From NCBI GenBank assembly GCA_963691705.1, contig OY829541.1, forward strand, positions 35,414,719 to 35,478,718: a DNA stretch of 64,000 nucleotides. Direction: 5' to 3'. Positions 1-14,500 of the stretch are shown here, in pieces. Within the stretch, counting starts at the first letter, position 1; each line of letters starts with the position of its first letter. The translations under genes and the position numbers were made by a program. This DNA comes from Viola odorata (lineage: Eukaryota; Streptophyta; Magnoliopsida; Malpighiales; Violaceae). Under the pieces are notes generated by a model that was not told the origin of the DNA, searched no databases, and saw only the letters and a program-made list of their open reading frames with translations.

Positions 1-3000
1 TTTCGCACAGTAAGTTCGCGGAGGTGCAATACCCCCACTTACACGTTATTTTTCGCACGGTAAGTTCGCGGAGGTGCAATACCCCCACTTACCACCTTAT
101 TTTTCGCACAGAATGTTCGCGGAGGTGCAATACCCCCACTTACCACCTTATTTTTGGCACGGTAAGTTCGCGAAGGTGCAATACCCCCACTTACCACTTT
201 ATTTTTAGCACCGTAAGTTCGCGGAGGTGCAATACCCCCACTTACACTTTATTTTTCGCACAGTAAGTTCGCAGAGGTGCAATACCCCCACTTACACTTT
301 ATTTTTCGCACAGAAAGTTCGCGGAGGTGCAATACCCCCACTTACACTTTATTTTTCGCACAGTAAGTTCGCGGAGGTGCAATACCCCCAGTTACACGTT
401 ATTTTTCGCACAGTAAGTTCGCGGAGGTGCAATACCCCCACTTACCACTTTATTTTTCGTACAGTAAGTTCAAGGTGGTGCAATACCCCCACTTACCACC
501 TTATTTTTCGCACAGTAAGTTCGCGGAGGTGCAATACCCCCACTTACACTTTATTTTTCGCACAGTAAGTTCGCCGAGGTGCAATACCCCCACTTACACT
601 TTATTTATCGCACAGTAAGTTCACGGAGGTGCAATACCCCCACTTACCACCTTATTTTTCGCACAGTAAGTTCGCGGAGGTGCAATACCCCCACTTACAC
701 TTTATTTTTCGCACAGTAAGTTCGCCGAGGTGCAATACCCCCACTTACACTTTATTTATCGCACAGTAAGTTCACGGAGGTGCAATACCCCCACTTACCA
801 CCTTATTTTTCGCACAGTAAGTTCGCGGAGGTGCAATACCCCCACTTACACTTTAGTTTTCGCCCAGTAAGTTCACAGAGGTGCAATACCCCCACTTACA
901 CTTTATTTTTCGCACAGGAAGTTCGCGGAGGTGCAATAGCCCCACTTACACTTTATTTTTCGCACAGCAAGTTCGCGGAGGTGCAATACCCCCACTTACA
1001 CCTTATTTTTCGCACAGTAAGTTCGCGGAGGTGCAATACCCCCACTTACCACCTTATTTTTCGCACAGTAAGTTCGCCGAGGTGCAATACCCCCACTTAC
1101 CACCTTATTTTTCGCACGGTAAGTTCGCGGAGGTGCAATACCCCCACTTACCACCTTATTTTCCACACCGTAAGTTCGCGGAGGTGCAATACCCCCACTT
1201 ATACTTTATTTATCGCACAGTAAGTTCGCGGAGGTGCAATACCCCCAGTTACACGTTATTTTTCGCACAGTAAGTTCGCGGAGGTGCAATACCCCCACTT
1301 ACACCTTATTTTTCGTACAGTAAGTTCACGGAGGTGCAATACCCCCACTCACCACCTTATTTTTCGCACAGTAAGTTCGCGGAGGTGCAATACCCCCACT
1401 TACACTTTATTTTTCGCACAGTAAGTTCGCGGAGGTGCAATACCCCCACTTACACTTTATTTTTCGCACAGCAAGTTCGCGGAGGTGCAATACCCCCACT
1501 TACACCTTATTTTTCGCACAGTAAGTTCGCGGAGGTGCAATACCCCCACTTACACTTTATTTATCGTACAGTAAGTTCACGGTGGTGCAATACCCCCACT
1601 TACCCCCTTATTTTTTGCACAGTAAGTTCGCAGAGGTGCAATACCCCCACTTACACTTTATTTTTCACACAGTAAGTTCGCGGAGGTGCAATACCCCCAC
1701 TTACACTTTATTTTTCGCACAGTAAGTTCGCGGAGGTGCAATACCCCCAGTTACACGTTATTTTTCGCACAGTAAGTTCGCGGAGGTGCAATACCCCCAC
1801 TTACCACTTTATTTTTCGTACAGTAAGTTCACGGAGGTGCAATACCCCCACTTACCACCTTATTTTTCGCACAGTAAGTTCTCGGAGGTGCAATACCCCC
1901 ACTTACACTTTATTTTTCGCACAGTAAGTTCGCGGAGGTGCAATACCCCCACTTACACTTTATTTTTCGCACAGCAAGTTCGCGGAGCTGCAATACCCCC
2001 ACTTACCACCTTATTTTTGGCACAGTAAGTTCGCCGAGGTGCAATACCCCCACTTACCACCTTATTTTTCGCACGGTAAGTTCGCGGAGGTGCAATACCC
2101 CCACTTACCACCTTATTTTTCACACCGTAAGTTCGCGGAGGTGCAATACCCCCACTTACACTTTATTTATCGCACAGTAAGTTCGCGGAGGTGCAATACC
2201 CCCACTTACCCCCTTATTTTTCGCACAGTAAGTTCGCGGAGGTGCAATACCCGCACTTACCCTTTATTTTTCGCACAGTAAGTTCGCGGAGGTGCAATAC
2301 CCCCACTTACACTTTATTTTTCGCACGGTAAGTTCGCGGAGGTGCAATACCCCCACTTACCCCCTTATTTTTCGCACAGTAAGTTCGCGGAGGTGCAATA
2401 CCCCCACTTACCCCCTTATTTTTTGCACAGTAAGTTCGCAGAGGTGCAATACCCCCACTTACACTTTATTTTTCACACAGTAAGTTCGCGGAGGTGCAAT
2501 ACCCCCACTTACACTTTATTTTTCGCACAGTAAATTCGCGGAGGTGCAATACCCCCACTTACACCTTATTTTTCGCACAGTAGGTTCGCGGAGGTGCAAT
2601 ACCCCCACTTACACCTTATTTTTCGCACAGTAGGTTCGCGGAGGTGCAATACCCCCACTTACCACTTGATTTTTCGCACAGTAGGTTCGCGGAGGTGCAA
2701 TATCCCCACATACCACTTTATTTTTCGCACAGTAAATTCGCGGAGGTGCAATACCCCCACTTACACCTTATTTTTCGCACAGTAGGTTCGCGGAGGTGCA
2801 ATACCCCCACTTACACCTTATTTTTCGCACAGTAGGTTCGCGGAGGTGCAATATCGCCACTTACCACTTGATTTTTCGCACCGTAGGTTCGCGGAGGTGC
2901 ATTACCCCCACTTACCACTTTATTTTTCGCACAGTAAGTTCGCGGAGGAGTAATACCCCCACTTACCACCTTATTTTTCGCACAATAAGTTCGCGGAAGT

Positions 3001-4462
3001 GCAATACCCCCACTTACCACCTTATTTTTGGCAGAGTAAGTTCGCGGAGGTGCAATACCCCCACTTACCACCTTATTTTTCGCACAGTAAGTTCGCGGAG
3101 GTGCAATACCCCCACTTACCACTTTATTTTTCGGACAGTAAGTTCGCGGAGGTGCAATACCCCCACTTACCACCTTATTTTTCGCACAGTAAGTTGGCAG
3201 AGGTGCAATACCCCCACTTACCACCTTATTTTTCGCACAGTAAGTTCGCGGAGGTGCAATACCCCCACTTACACTTTATTTTTCGCACGGTAAGTTCGCG
3301 GAGGTGCAGTACCCCCACTTACCACCTTATTTTTCGCACAGTAAGTTCGCGGAGGTGCAATACCCCCACTTACCACCTTATTTTTGGCACGGTAAGTTCG
3401 CGGAGGTGCAATACCCCCACTTACCACTTTATTTTTAGCACCGTAAGTTCGCGGAGGTGCAATACCCCCACTTACACTTTAGTTTTCGCCCAGTAAGTTC
3501 GCAGAGGTGCAATACCCCCACTTACACTTTATTTTTCGTACAGTAAGTTCGCGGAGGTGCAAAACCCCCACTTACACTTTATTTGTCGCACAGTAAGTTC
3601 GCGGAGGTGCAATACCCCCATTTACACTTTATTTTTCGCACAGTAGGTTCGCGGAGGTGCAATACCCCCACTTACCACTTTCTTTTTCGTACAGTAAGTT
3701 CACGGAGGTGCAATACCCCCACTTACCACCTTATTTTTCGCACAGTAAGTTCGCAGAGGTGCAATACCCCCACTTACCACCTTATTTTTCGCACAGTAAG
3801 TTCGCAGAGGTGCAATACCCCCACTTACACTTTATTTTTCGCACAGCAAGTTCGCGGAGGTGCAATACCCCCACTTACCCCCTTATTTTTCGCACAGTAA
3901 GTTCGCGGAGGTGCAATACCCCCACTTACCCCCTTATTTTTTGCACAGTAAGTTCGCAGAGGTGCAATACCCCCACTTACACTTTATTTTTCACACAGTA
4001 AGTTCGTAGAGGTGCAATACCCCCACTTACACTTTATTTTTCGCACAGTAAATTCGCGGAGGTGCAATACCCCCACTTACACCTTATTTTTCGCACAGTA
4101 GGTTCGCGGAGGTGCAATACCCCCACTTACACCTTATTTTTCGCACAGTAGGTTCGCGGAGGTGCAATACCCCCACTTACACCTTATTTTTCGCACAGTA
4201 ATTTCGCGGAGGTGCAATACCCCCACTTACACCTTATTTTTCGCACAGTAGGTTCGCGGAGGTGCAATACCCCCACTTACCCCTTTATTTTTTGCACAGT
4301 AAGTTCGCACAGGTGCAATACCCCCACTTACACTTTATTTTTCACACAGTAAGTTCGCGGAGGTGCAATACCCCCACTTACACTTTATTTTTCGCACAGT
4401 AAGTTCGCGGAGGTGCAATACCCCCAGTTACACGTTATTTTTCGCACAGTAAGTTCGCGGAG

Positions 4463-7073
4463 GTGCAATACCCCCACTTACCACTTTATTTTTCGCACAG
4501 TAAGTTGTCGGAGGTGCAATACCCCCACTTACACTTTATTTTTCGCACAGTAAGTTCGCGGAGGTGCAATACCCCCACTTACACATTATTTTTCGCACAG
4601 CAAGTTCGCGGAGGTGCAATACCCCCACTTACCACCTTATTTTTCGCACAGAATGTTCGCGGAGGTGCAATACCCCCACTTACCACCTTATTTTTGGCAC
4701 GGTAAGTTCGCGAAGGTGCAATACCCCCACTTACCACTTTATTTTTAGCACCGTAAGTTCGCGGAGGTGCAATACCCCCACTTACACTTTATTTTTCGCA
4801 CAGTAAGTTCGCAGAGGTGCAATACCCCCACTTACACTTTATTTTTCGCACAGTAAGTTCGCGGAGGTGCAATACCCCCACTTACACTTTATTTTTCGCA
4901 CAGTAAGTTCGCGGAGGTGCAATACCCCCAGTTACACGTTATTTTTCGCACAGTAAGTTCGCGGAGGTGCAATACCCCCACTTACCACTTTATTTTTCGT
5001 ACAGTAAGTTCACGGTGGTGCAATACCCCCACTTACCACCTTATTTTTCGCACAGTAAGTTCGCGGAGGTGCAATACCCCCACTTACACTTTATTTTTCG
5101 CACAGTAAGTTCGCGGAGGTGCAATACCCCCACTTACACTTTATTTTTCGCACAGTAAGTTCGCCGAGGTGCAATACCCCCACTTACACTTTATTTATCG
5201 CACAGTAAGTTCACGGAGGTGCAATACCCCCACTTACCACCTTATTTTTCGCACAGTAAGTTCGCGGAGGTGCAATACCCCCACTTACACTTTAGTTTTC
5301 GCCCAGTAAGTTCACAGAGGTGCAATACCCCCACTTACACTTTATTTTTCGCACAGTAAGTTCGCGGAGGTGCAATACCCCCACTTACACTTTATTTGTC
5401 GCACAGTAAGTTCGCGGAGGTGCAATACCCCCATTTACACTTTATTTTTCGCACAGTAGGTTCGCGGAGGTGCAATACCCCCACTTACCACTTTATTTTT
5501 CGGACAGTAAGTTCACGGAGGTGCAATACCCCCACTTACCACTTTATTTTTCGCACAGTAAGTTCGCGGAGGTGCAATACCCCCACTTACACTTTATTTT
5601 TCGCACAGCAAGTTCGCGGAGGTGCAATACCCCCACTTACACCTTATTTTTCGCACAGTAAGTTCGCGGAGGTGCAATACCCCCACTTACCACCTTATTT
5701 TTCGCACAGTAAGTTCGCCGAGGTGCAATACCCCCACTTACCACCTTATTTTTCGCACGGTAAGTTCGCGAAGGTGCAATACCCCCACTTACCACCTTAT
5801 TTTTCACACCGTAAGTTCGCGGAGGTGCAATACCCCCACTTACACTTTATTTATCGCACAGTAAGTTCGCGGAGGTGCAATACCCCCAGTTACACGTTAT
5901 TTTTCGCACAGTAAGTTCGCGGAGGTGCAATACCCCCACTTACCACTTTATTTTTCGCACAGTAAGTTGTCGGAGGTGCAATACCCCCACTTACACTTTA
6001 TTTTTCGCACAGTAAGTTCGCGGAGGTGCAATACCCCCACTTACACATTATTTTTCGCACAGCAAGTTCGCGGAGGTGCAATACCCCCACTTACCACCTT
6101 ATTTTTCGCACAGAATGTTCGCGGAGGTGCAATACCCCCACTTACCACCTTATTTTTGGCACGGTAAGTTCGCGAAGGTGCAATACCCCCACTTACCACT
6201 TTATTTTTAGCACCGTAAGTTCGCGGAGGTGCAATACCCCCACTTACACTTTATTTTTCGCACAGTAAGTTCGCAGAGGTGCAATACCCCCACTTACACT
6301 TTATTTTTCGCACAGTAAGTTCGCGGAGGTGCAATACCCCCACTTACACTTTATTTTTCGCACAGTAAGTTCGCGGAGGTGCAATACCCCCAGTTACACG
6401 TTATTTTTCGCACAGTAAGTTCGCGGAGGTGCAATACCCCCACTTACCACTTTATTTTTCGTACAGTAAGTTCACGGTGGTGCAATACCCCCACTTACCA
6501 CCTTATTTTTCGCACAGTAAGTTCGCGGAGGTGCAATACCCCCACTTACACTTTATTTTTCGCACAGTAAGTTCGCGGAGGTGCAATACCCCCACTTACA
6601 CTTTATTTTTCGCACAGTAAGTTCGCCGAGGTGCAATACCCCCACTTACACTTTATTTATCGCACAGTAAGTTCACGGAGGTGCAATACCCCCACTTACC
6701 ACCTTATTTTTCGCACAGTAAGTTCGCGGAGGTGCAATACCCCCACTTACACTTTAGTTTTCGCCCAGTAAGTTCACAGAGGTGCAATACCCCCACTTAC
6801 ACTTTATTTTTCGCACAGTAAGTTCGCGGAGGTGCAATACCCCCACTTACACTTTATTTGTCGCACAGTAAGTTCGCGGAGGTGCAATACCCCCATTTAC
6901 ACTTTATTTTTCGCACAGTAGGTTCGCGGAGGTGCAATACCCCCACTTACCACTTTATTTTTCGGACAGTAAGTTCACGGAGGTGCAATACCCCCACTTA
7001 CCACTTTATTTTTCGCACAGTAAGTTCGCGGAGGTGCAATACCCCCACTTACACCTTATTTTTCGCACAGTAA
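4463..7073. repeat. 1,462-bp higher-order repeat, two copies
   Basis: The succession of unit variants at 4463-5924 recurs 1,462 bp downstream from 5925, and the copies stay in register to about 7,070. Diagnostic variants (the CAGAATG unit, the GTAAGTTGTCGG unit and the GTCGCACAG unit) occur at the same relative places in both copies. This is 29 monomers duplicated in tandem, and near-identity implies a recent event. Confidence 0.85.
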
Positions 7074-9579
7074 GTTCGCGGAGGTGCAATACCCCCACTT
7101 ACCACCTTATTTTTCGCACAGTAAGTTCGCCGAGGTGCAATACCCCCACTTACACTTTATTTTTCGCACAGTAAGTTCGCGGAGGTGCAATACCCCCACT
7201 TACACTTTATTTTTCGCACAGTAAGTTCGCCGAGGTGCAATACCCCCACTTACACTTTATTTATCGCACAGTAAGTTCACGGAGGTGCAATACCCCCACT
7301 TACCACCTTATTTTTCGCACAGTAAGTTCGCGGAGGTGCAATACCCCCACTTACACTTTAGTTTTCGCCCAGTAAGTTCACAGAGGTGCAATACCCCCAC
7401 TTACACTTTATTTTTCGCACAGTAAGTTCGCGGAGGTGCAATACCCCCACTTACACTTTATTTTTCGCACAGCAAGTTCGCGGAGGTGCAATACCCCCAC
7501 TTACACCTTATTTTTCGCACAGTAAGTTCGCGGAGGTGCCATACCCCCACTTACCACCTTATTTTTCGCACAGTAAGTTCGCCGAGGTGCAATACCCCCA
7601 CTTACCACCTTATTTTTCGCACGGTAAGTTCGCGAAGGTGCAATACCCCCACTTACCACCTTATTTTTCACACCGTAAGTTCGCGGAGGTGCAATACCCC
7701 CACTTACACTTTATTTATCGCACAGTAAGTTCGCGGAGGTGCAATACCCCCAGTTACACGTTATTTTTCGCACAGTAAGTTCGCGGAGGTGCAATACCCC
7801 CACTCACACCTTATTTTTCGTACAGTAAGTTCACGGAGGTGCAATACCCCCACTCACCACCTTATTTTTCGCACAGTAAGTTCCCGGAGGTGCAATACCC
7901 CCACTTACACTTTATTTTTCGCACAGTAAGTTCGCGGAGGTGCAATACCCCCACTTACACTTTATTTTTCGCACAGCAAGTTCGCGGAGGTGCAATACCC
8001 CCACTTACACCTTATTTTTCGCACAGTAAGTTCGCGGAGGTGCAATACCCCCACTTACACTTTATTTATCGTACAGTAAGTTCACGGTGGTGCAATACCC
8101 CCACTTACCCCCTTATTTTTTGCACAGTAAGTTCGCAGAGGTGCAATACCCCCACTTACACTTTATTTTTCACACAGTAAGTTCGCGGAGGTGCAATACC
8201 CCCACTTACACTTTATTTTTCGCACAGTAAGTTCGCGGAGGTGCAATACCCCCAGTTACACGTTATTTTTCGCACAGTAAGTTCGCGGAGGTGCAATACC
8301 CCCACTTACCACTTTATTTTTCGTACAGTAAGTTCACGGAGGTGCAATACCCCCACTTACCACCTTATTTTTCGCACAGTAAGTTCTCGGAGGTGCAATA
8401 CCCCCACTTACACTTTATTTTTCGCACAGTAAGTTCGCGGAGGTGCAATACCCCCACTTACACTTTATTTTTCGCACAACAAGTTCGCGGAGGTGCAATA
8501 CCCCCACTTACCACCTTATTTTTGGCACAGTAAGTTCGCCGAGGTGCAATACCCCCACTTACCACCTTATTTTTCGCACGGTAAATTCGCGGAGGTGCAA
8601 TACCCCCACTTACCACCTTATTTTTCACACCGTAAGTTCGCGGAGGTGCAATACCCCCACTTACACTTTATTTTTCGCACAACAAGTTCGCCGAGGTGCA
8701 ATACCCCCACTTACCCCCTTATTTTTCGCACAGTAAGTTCGCGGAGGTGCAATACCCGCACTTACCCTTTATTTTTCGCACAGTAAGTTCGCGGAGGTGC
8801 AATACCCCCACTTACACTTTATTTTTCGCACGGTAAGTTCGCGGAGGTGCAATACCCCCACTTACCCCCTTATTTTTCGCACAGTAAGTTCGCGGAGGTG
8901 CAATACCCCCACTTACCCCCTTATTTTTTGCACAGTAAGTTCGCAGAGGTGCAATACCCCCACTTACACTTTATTTTTCACACAGTAAGTTCGCGGAGGT
9001 GCAATACCCCCACTTACACTTTATTTTTCGCACAGTAAATTCGCGGAGGTGCAATACCCCCACTTACACCTTATTTTTCGCACAGTAGGTTCGCGGAGGT
9101 GCAATACCCCCACTTACACCTTATTTTTCGCACAGTAGGTTCGCGGAGGTGCAATACCCCCACTTACCACTTGATTTTTCGCACAGTAGGTTCGCGGAGG
9201 TGCAATATCCCCACTTAGCACTTTATTTTTCGCACAGTAAGTTCGCGGAGGTGCAATACCCCCACTTACACTGTATTTTTCGCACAGTAAGTTCGCGGAG
9301 GTGCGATACCCCCACTTACACTCTATTTTTCGCACAGTAAGTTCGCGGAGGTGCTATACCCCCACTTACCCCCTTATTTTTTGCACAGTAAGTTCGCAGA
9401 GGTGCAATACCCCCACTTACACTTTATTTTTCACACAGTAAGTTCGCGGAGGTGCAATATCCCCACTTAGCACTTTATTTTTCGCACAGTAAGTTCGCGG
9501 AGGTGCAATACCCCCACTTACCACTTTATTTTTCGTACAGTAAGTTCACGGTGGTGCAATACCCCCACTTACCACCTAA

Positions 9580-11510
9580 TTTTTCGCACAGTAAGTTCGC
9601 GGAGGTGCAATACCCCCACTTACACTTTAGTTTTCGCCCAGTAAGTTCACAGAGGTGCAATACCCCCACTTACACTTTATTTTTCGCACAGTAAGTTCGC
9701 GGAGGTGCAATACCCCCACTTACACTTTATTTGTCGCACAGTAAGTTCGCGGAGGTGCAATACCCCCATTTACACTTTATTTTTCGCACAGTAGGTTCGC
9801 GGAGGTGCAATACCCCCACTTACCACTTTATTTTTCGGACAGTAAGTTCACGGAGGTGCAATACCCCCACTTACCACTTTATTTTTCGCACAGTAAGTTC
9901 GCGGAGGTGCAATACCCCCACTTACACTTTATTTTTCGCACAGCAAGTTCGCGGAGGTGCAATACCCCCACTTACACCTTATTTTTCGCACAGTAAGTTC
10001 GCGGAGGTGCAATACCCCCACTTACCACCTTATTTTTCGCACAGTAAGTTCGCCGAGGTGCAATACCCCCACTTACACTTTATTTTTCGCACGGTAAGTT
10101 CGCGGAGGTGCAATACCCCCACTTACCCCCTTATTTTTCGCACAGTAAGTTCGCGGAGGTGCAATACCCCCACTTACCCCCTTATTTTTTGCACAGTAAG
10201 TTCGCAGAGGTGCAATACCCCCACTTACACTTTATTTTTCACACAGTAAGTTCGCGGAGGTGCAATACCCCCACTTACACTTTATTTTTCGCACAGTAAA
10301 TTCGCGGAGGTGCAATACCCCCACTTACACCTTATTTTTCGCACAGTAGGTTCGCGGAGGTGCAATACCCCCACTTACACCTTATTTTTCGCACAGTAGG
10401 TTCGCGGAGGTGCAATACCCCCACTTACCACTTGATTTTTCGCACAGTAGGTTCGCGGAGGTGCAATATCCCCACTTAGCACTTTATTTTTCGCACAGTA
10501 AATTCGCCGAGGTGCAATACCCCCACTTACACTTTATTTATCGCACAGTAAGTTCACGGAGGTGCAATACCCCCACTTACCACCTTATTTTTCGCACAGT
10601 AAGTTCGCGGAGGTGCAATACCCCCACTTACACTTTAGTTTTCGCCCAGTAAGTTCACAGAGGTGCAATACCCCCACTTACACTTTATTTTTCGCACAGT
10701 AAGTTCGCGGAGGTGCAATACCCCCACTTACACTTTATTTGTCGCACAGTAAGTTCGCGGAGGTGCAATACCCCCATTTACACTTTATTTTTCGCACAGT
10801 AGGTTCGCGGAGGTGCAATACCCCCACTTACCACTTTATTTTTCGGACAGTAAGTTCACGGAGGTGCAATACCCCCACTTACCACTTTATTTTTCGCACA
10901 GTAAGTTCGCGGAGGTGCAATACCCCCACTTACACTTTATTTTTCGCACAGCAAGTTCGCGGAGGTGCAATACCCCCACTTACACCTTATTTTTCGCACA
11001 GTAAGTTCGCGGAGGTGCAATACCCCCACTTACCACCTTATTTTTCGCACAGTAAGTTCGCCGAGGTGCAATACCCCCACTTACACTTTATTTTTCGCAC
11101 GGTAAGTTCGCGGAGGTGCAATACCCCCACTTACCCCCTTATTTTTCGCACAGTAAGTTCGCGGAGGTGCAATACCCCCACTTACCCCCTTATTTTTTGC
11201 ACAGTAAGTTCGCAGAGGTGCAATACCCCCACTTACACTTTATTTTTCACACAGTAAGTTCGCGGAGGTGCAATACCCCCACTTACACTTTATTTTTCGC
11301 ACAGTAAATTCGCGGAGGTGCAATACCCCCACTTACACCTTATTTTTCGCACAGTAGGTTCGCGGAGGTGCAATACCCCCACTTACACCTTATTTTTCGC
11401 ACAGTAGGTTCGCGGAGGTGCAATACCCCCACTTACCACTTGATTTTTCGCACAGTAGGTTCGCGGAGGTGCAATATCCCCACTTAGCACTTTATTTTTC
11501 GCACAGTAAA
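9580..11510. repeat. 1,008-bp higher-order repeat, two copies
   Basis: Variant units starting at 9731, 9805, 10108 and 10410 recur at 10739, 10813, 11116 and 11418, a constant shift of 1,008 bp (20 monomers). The outer limits are approximate because flanking monomers are themselves similar. Confidence 0.8.
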
Positions 11511-11569
11511 TTCGCGGAGGTGCAATACCCCCACTTACACCTTATTTTTCGCACAGTAGGTTCGCGGAG

Positions 11570-14500
11570 GTGCAATACCCCCACTTACACCTTATTTTTC
11601 GCACAGTAGGTTCGCGGAGGTGCAATATCGCCACTTACCACTTGATTTTTCGCATCGTAGGTTCGCGGAGGTGCATTACCCCCACTTACCACTTTATTTT
11701 TCGCACAGTAAGTTCGCGGAGGAGTAATACTCCCACTTACCACCTTATTTTTCGCACAATAAGTTCGCGGAAGTGCAATACCCCCACTTACCACCTTATT
11801 TTTGGCAGAGTAAGTTCGCGGAGGTGCAATACCCCCACTTACCACCTTATTTTTCGCACAGTAAGTTCGCGGAGGTGCAATACCCCCACTTACCACCTTA
11901 TTTTTGGCACGGTAAGTTCGCGGAGGTGCAATACCCCCACTTACCACTTTATTTTTAGCACCGTAAGTTCGCGGAGGTGCAATACCCCCACTTACACTTT
12001 AGTTTTCACCCAGTAAGTTCGCAGAGGTGCAATACCCCTACTTACACTTTATTTTTCGCACAGTAAGTTCGCGGAGGTGCAATACCCCCACTTACACTTT
12101 ATTTGTCGCACAGTAAGTTCGCGGAGGTGCAATACCCCCATTTACACTTTATTTTTCGCACAGTAGGTTCGCGGAGGTGCAATACCCCCACTTACCACTT
12201 TATTTTTCGGACAGTAAGTTCACGGAGGTGCAATACCCCCACTTACCACCTTATTTTTCGCACAGTAAGTTCGCAGAGGTGCAATACCCCCACTTACCAC
12301 CTTATTTTTCGCACAGTAAGTTCGCAGAGGTGCAATACCCCCACTTACACTTTATTTTTCGCACAGCAAGTTCGCGGAGGTGCAATACCCCCACTTACAC
12401 CTTATTTTTCGCACAGTAAGTTCGCGGAGGTGCAATACCCCCACTTACCACCTTATTTTTCGCACAGTAAGTTCGCCGAGGTGCAATACCCCCACTTACC
12501 ACCTTATTTTTCGCACGGTAAGTTCGCGGAGGTGCAATACCCCCACTTACCACCTTATTTTTCACACAGTAAGTTCGCCGAGGTGCAATACCCCCACTTA
12601 CCACCTTATTTTTCGCACGGTAAGTTCGCGGAGGTGCAATACCCCCACTTACCCCCTTATTTTTCGCACGGTAAGTTCGCGGAGGTGCAATACCCCCACT
12701 TACCACCTTATTTTTCGCACAGTAAGTTCGCGGAGGTGCAATACCCGCACTTACCCTTTATTTTTCGCACAGTAAGTTCGCGGAGGTGCAATACCCCCAC
12801 TTACACTTTATTTTTCGCACGGTAAGTTCGCGGAGGTGCAATACCCCCACTTACCCCCTTATTTTTCGCACAGTAAGTTCGCGGAGGTGCAATACCCCCA
12901 CTTACCCCCTTATTTTTTGCACAGTAAGTTCGCAGAGGTGCAATACCCCCACTTACACTTTATTTTTCGCACAGTAAGTTCGCGGAGGTGCAATACCCCC
13001 ACTTACACTTTATTTTTCGCACAGTAAGTTCGCGGAGGTGCAATACCCCCACTTACCCCCTTATTTTTTGCACAGTAAGTTCGCAGAGGTGCAATACCCC
13101 CACTTACACTTTATTTTTCACACAGTATGTTCGCGGAGGTGCAATACCCCCACTTACACTTTATTTTTCGCACAGTAAATTCGCGGAGGTGCAATACCCC
13201 CACTTACACCTTATTTTTCGCACAGTAGGTTCGCGGAGGTGCAATACCCCCACTTACACCTTATTTTTCGCACAGTAGGTTCGCGGAGGTGCAATACCCC
13301 CACTTACCACTTGATTTTTCGCACAGTAGGTTCGCGGAGGTGCAATATCCCCACTTAGCACTTTATTTTTCGCACAGTAAATTCGCGGAGGTGCAATACC
13401 CCCACTTACACCTTATTTTTCGCACAGTAGGTTCGCGGAGGTGCAATACCCCCACTTACACCTTATTTTTCGCACAGTAGGTTCGCGGAGGTGCAATATC
13501 GCCACTTACCACTTGATTTTTCGCATCGTAGGTTCGCGGAGGTGCATTACCCCCACTTACCACTTTATTTTTCGCACAGTAAGTTCGCGGAGGAGTAATA
13601 CCCCCACTTACCACCTTATTTTTCGCACAATAAGTTCGCGGAAGTGCAATACCCCCACTTACCACCTTATTTTTGGCAGAGTAAGTTCGCGGAGGTGCAA
13701 TACCCCCACTTACCACCTTATTTTTCGCACAGTAAGTTCGCGGAGGTGCAATACCCCCACTTACCACTTTATTTTTCGGACAGTAAGTTCGCGGAGGTGC
13801 AGTACCCCCACTTACCACCTTATTTTTCGCACAGTAAGTTGGCAGAGGTGCAATACCCCCACTTACCACCTTATTTTTCGCACAGTAATTTCGCGGAGGT
13901 GCAATACCCCCACTTACACTTTATTTTTCGCACGGTAAGTTCGCGGAGGTGCAGTACCCCCACTTACCACCTTATTTTTCGCACAGTAAGTTCGCGGAGG
14001 TGCAATACCCCCACTTACCACCTTATTTTTGGCACGGTAAGTTCGCGGAGGTGCAATACCCCCACTTACCACTTTATTTTTAGCACCGTAAGTTCGCGGA
14101 GGTGCAAAACCCCCACTTACACTTTAGTTTTCACCCAGTAAGTTCGCAGAGGTGCAATACCCCCACTTACACTTTATTTTTCGCACAGTAAGTTCGCGGA
14201 GGTGCAATACCCCCACTTACACTTTATTTGTCGCACAGTAAGTTCGCGGAGGTGCAATACCCCCATTTACACTTTATTTTTCGCACAGTAGGTTCGCGGA
14301 GGTGCAATACCCCCACTTACCACTTTATTTTTCGGACAGTAAGTTCACGGAGGTGCAATACCCCCACTTACCACCTTATTTTTCGCACAGTAAGTTCGCA
14401 GAGGTGCAATACCCCCACTTACCACCTTATTTTTCGCATAGTAAGTTCGCAGAGGTGCAATACCCCCACTTACACTTTATTTTTCGCACAGCAAGTTCGC

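Noticed and set aside
2811..3224. Minus-strand frames with a repeated VSGGIAPPRTYCAKNK motif
   Set aside because: Same cause: the reverse complement of consecutive 51-bp units lacks stops. No start context or domain.
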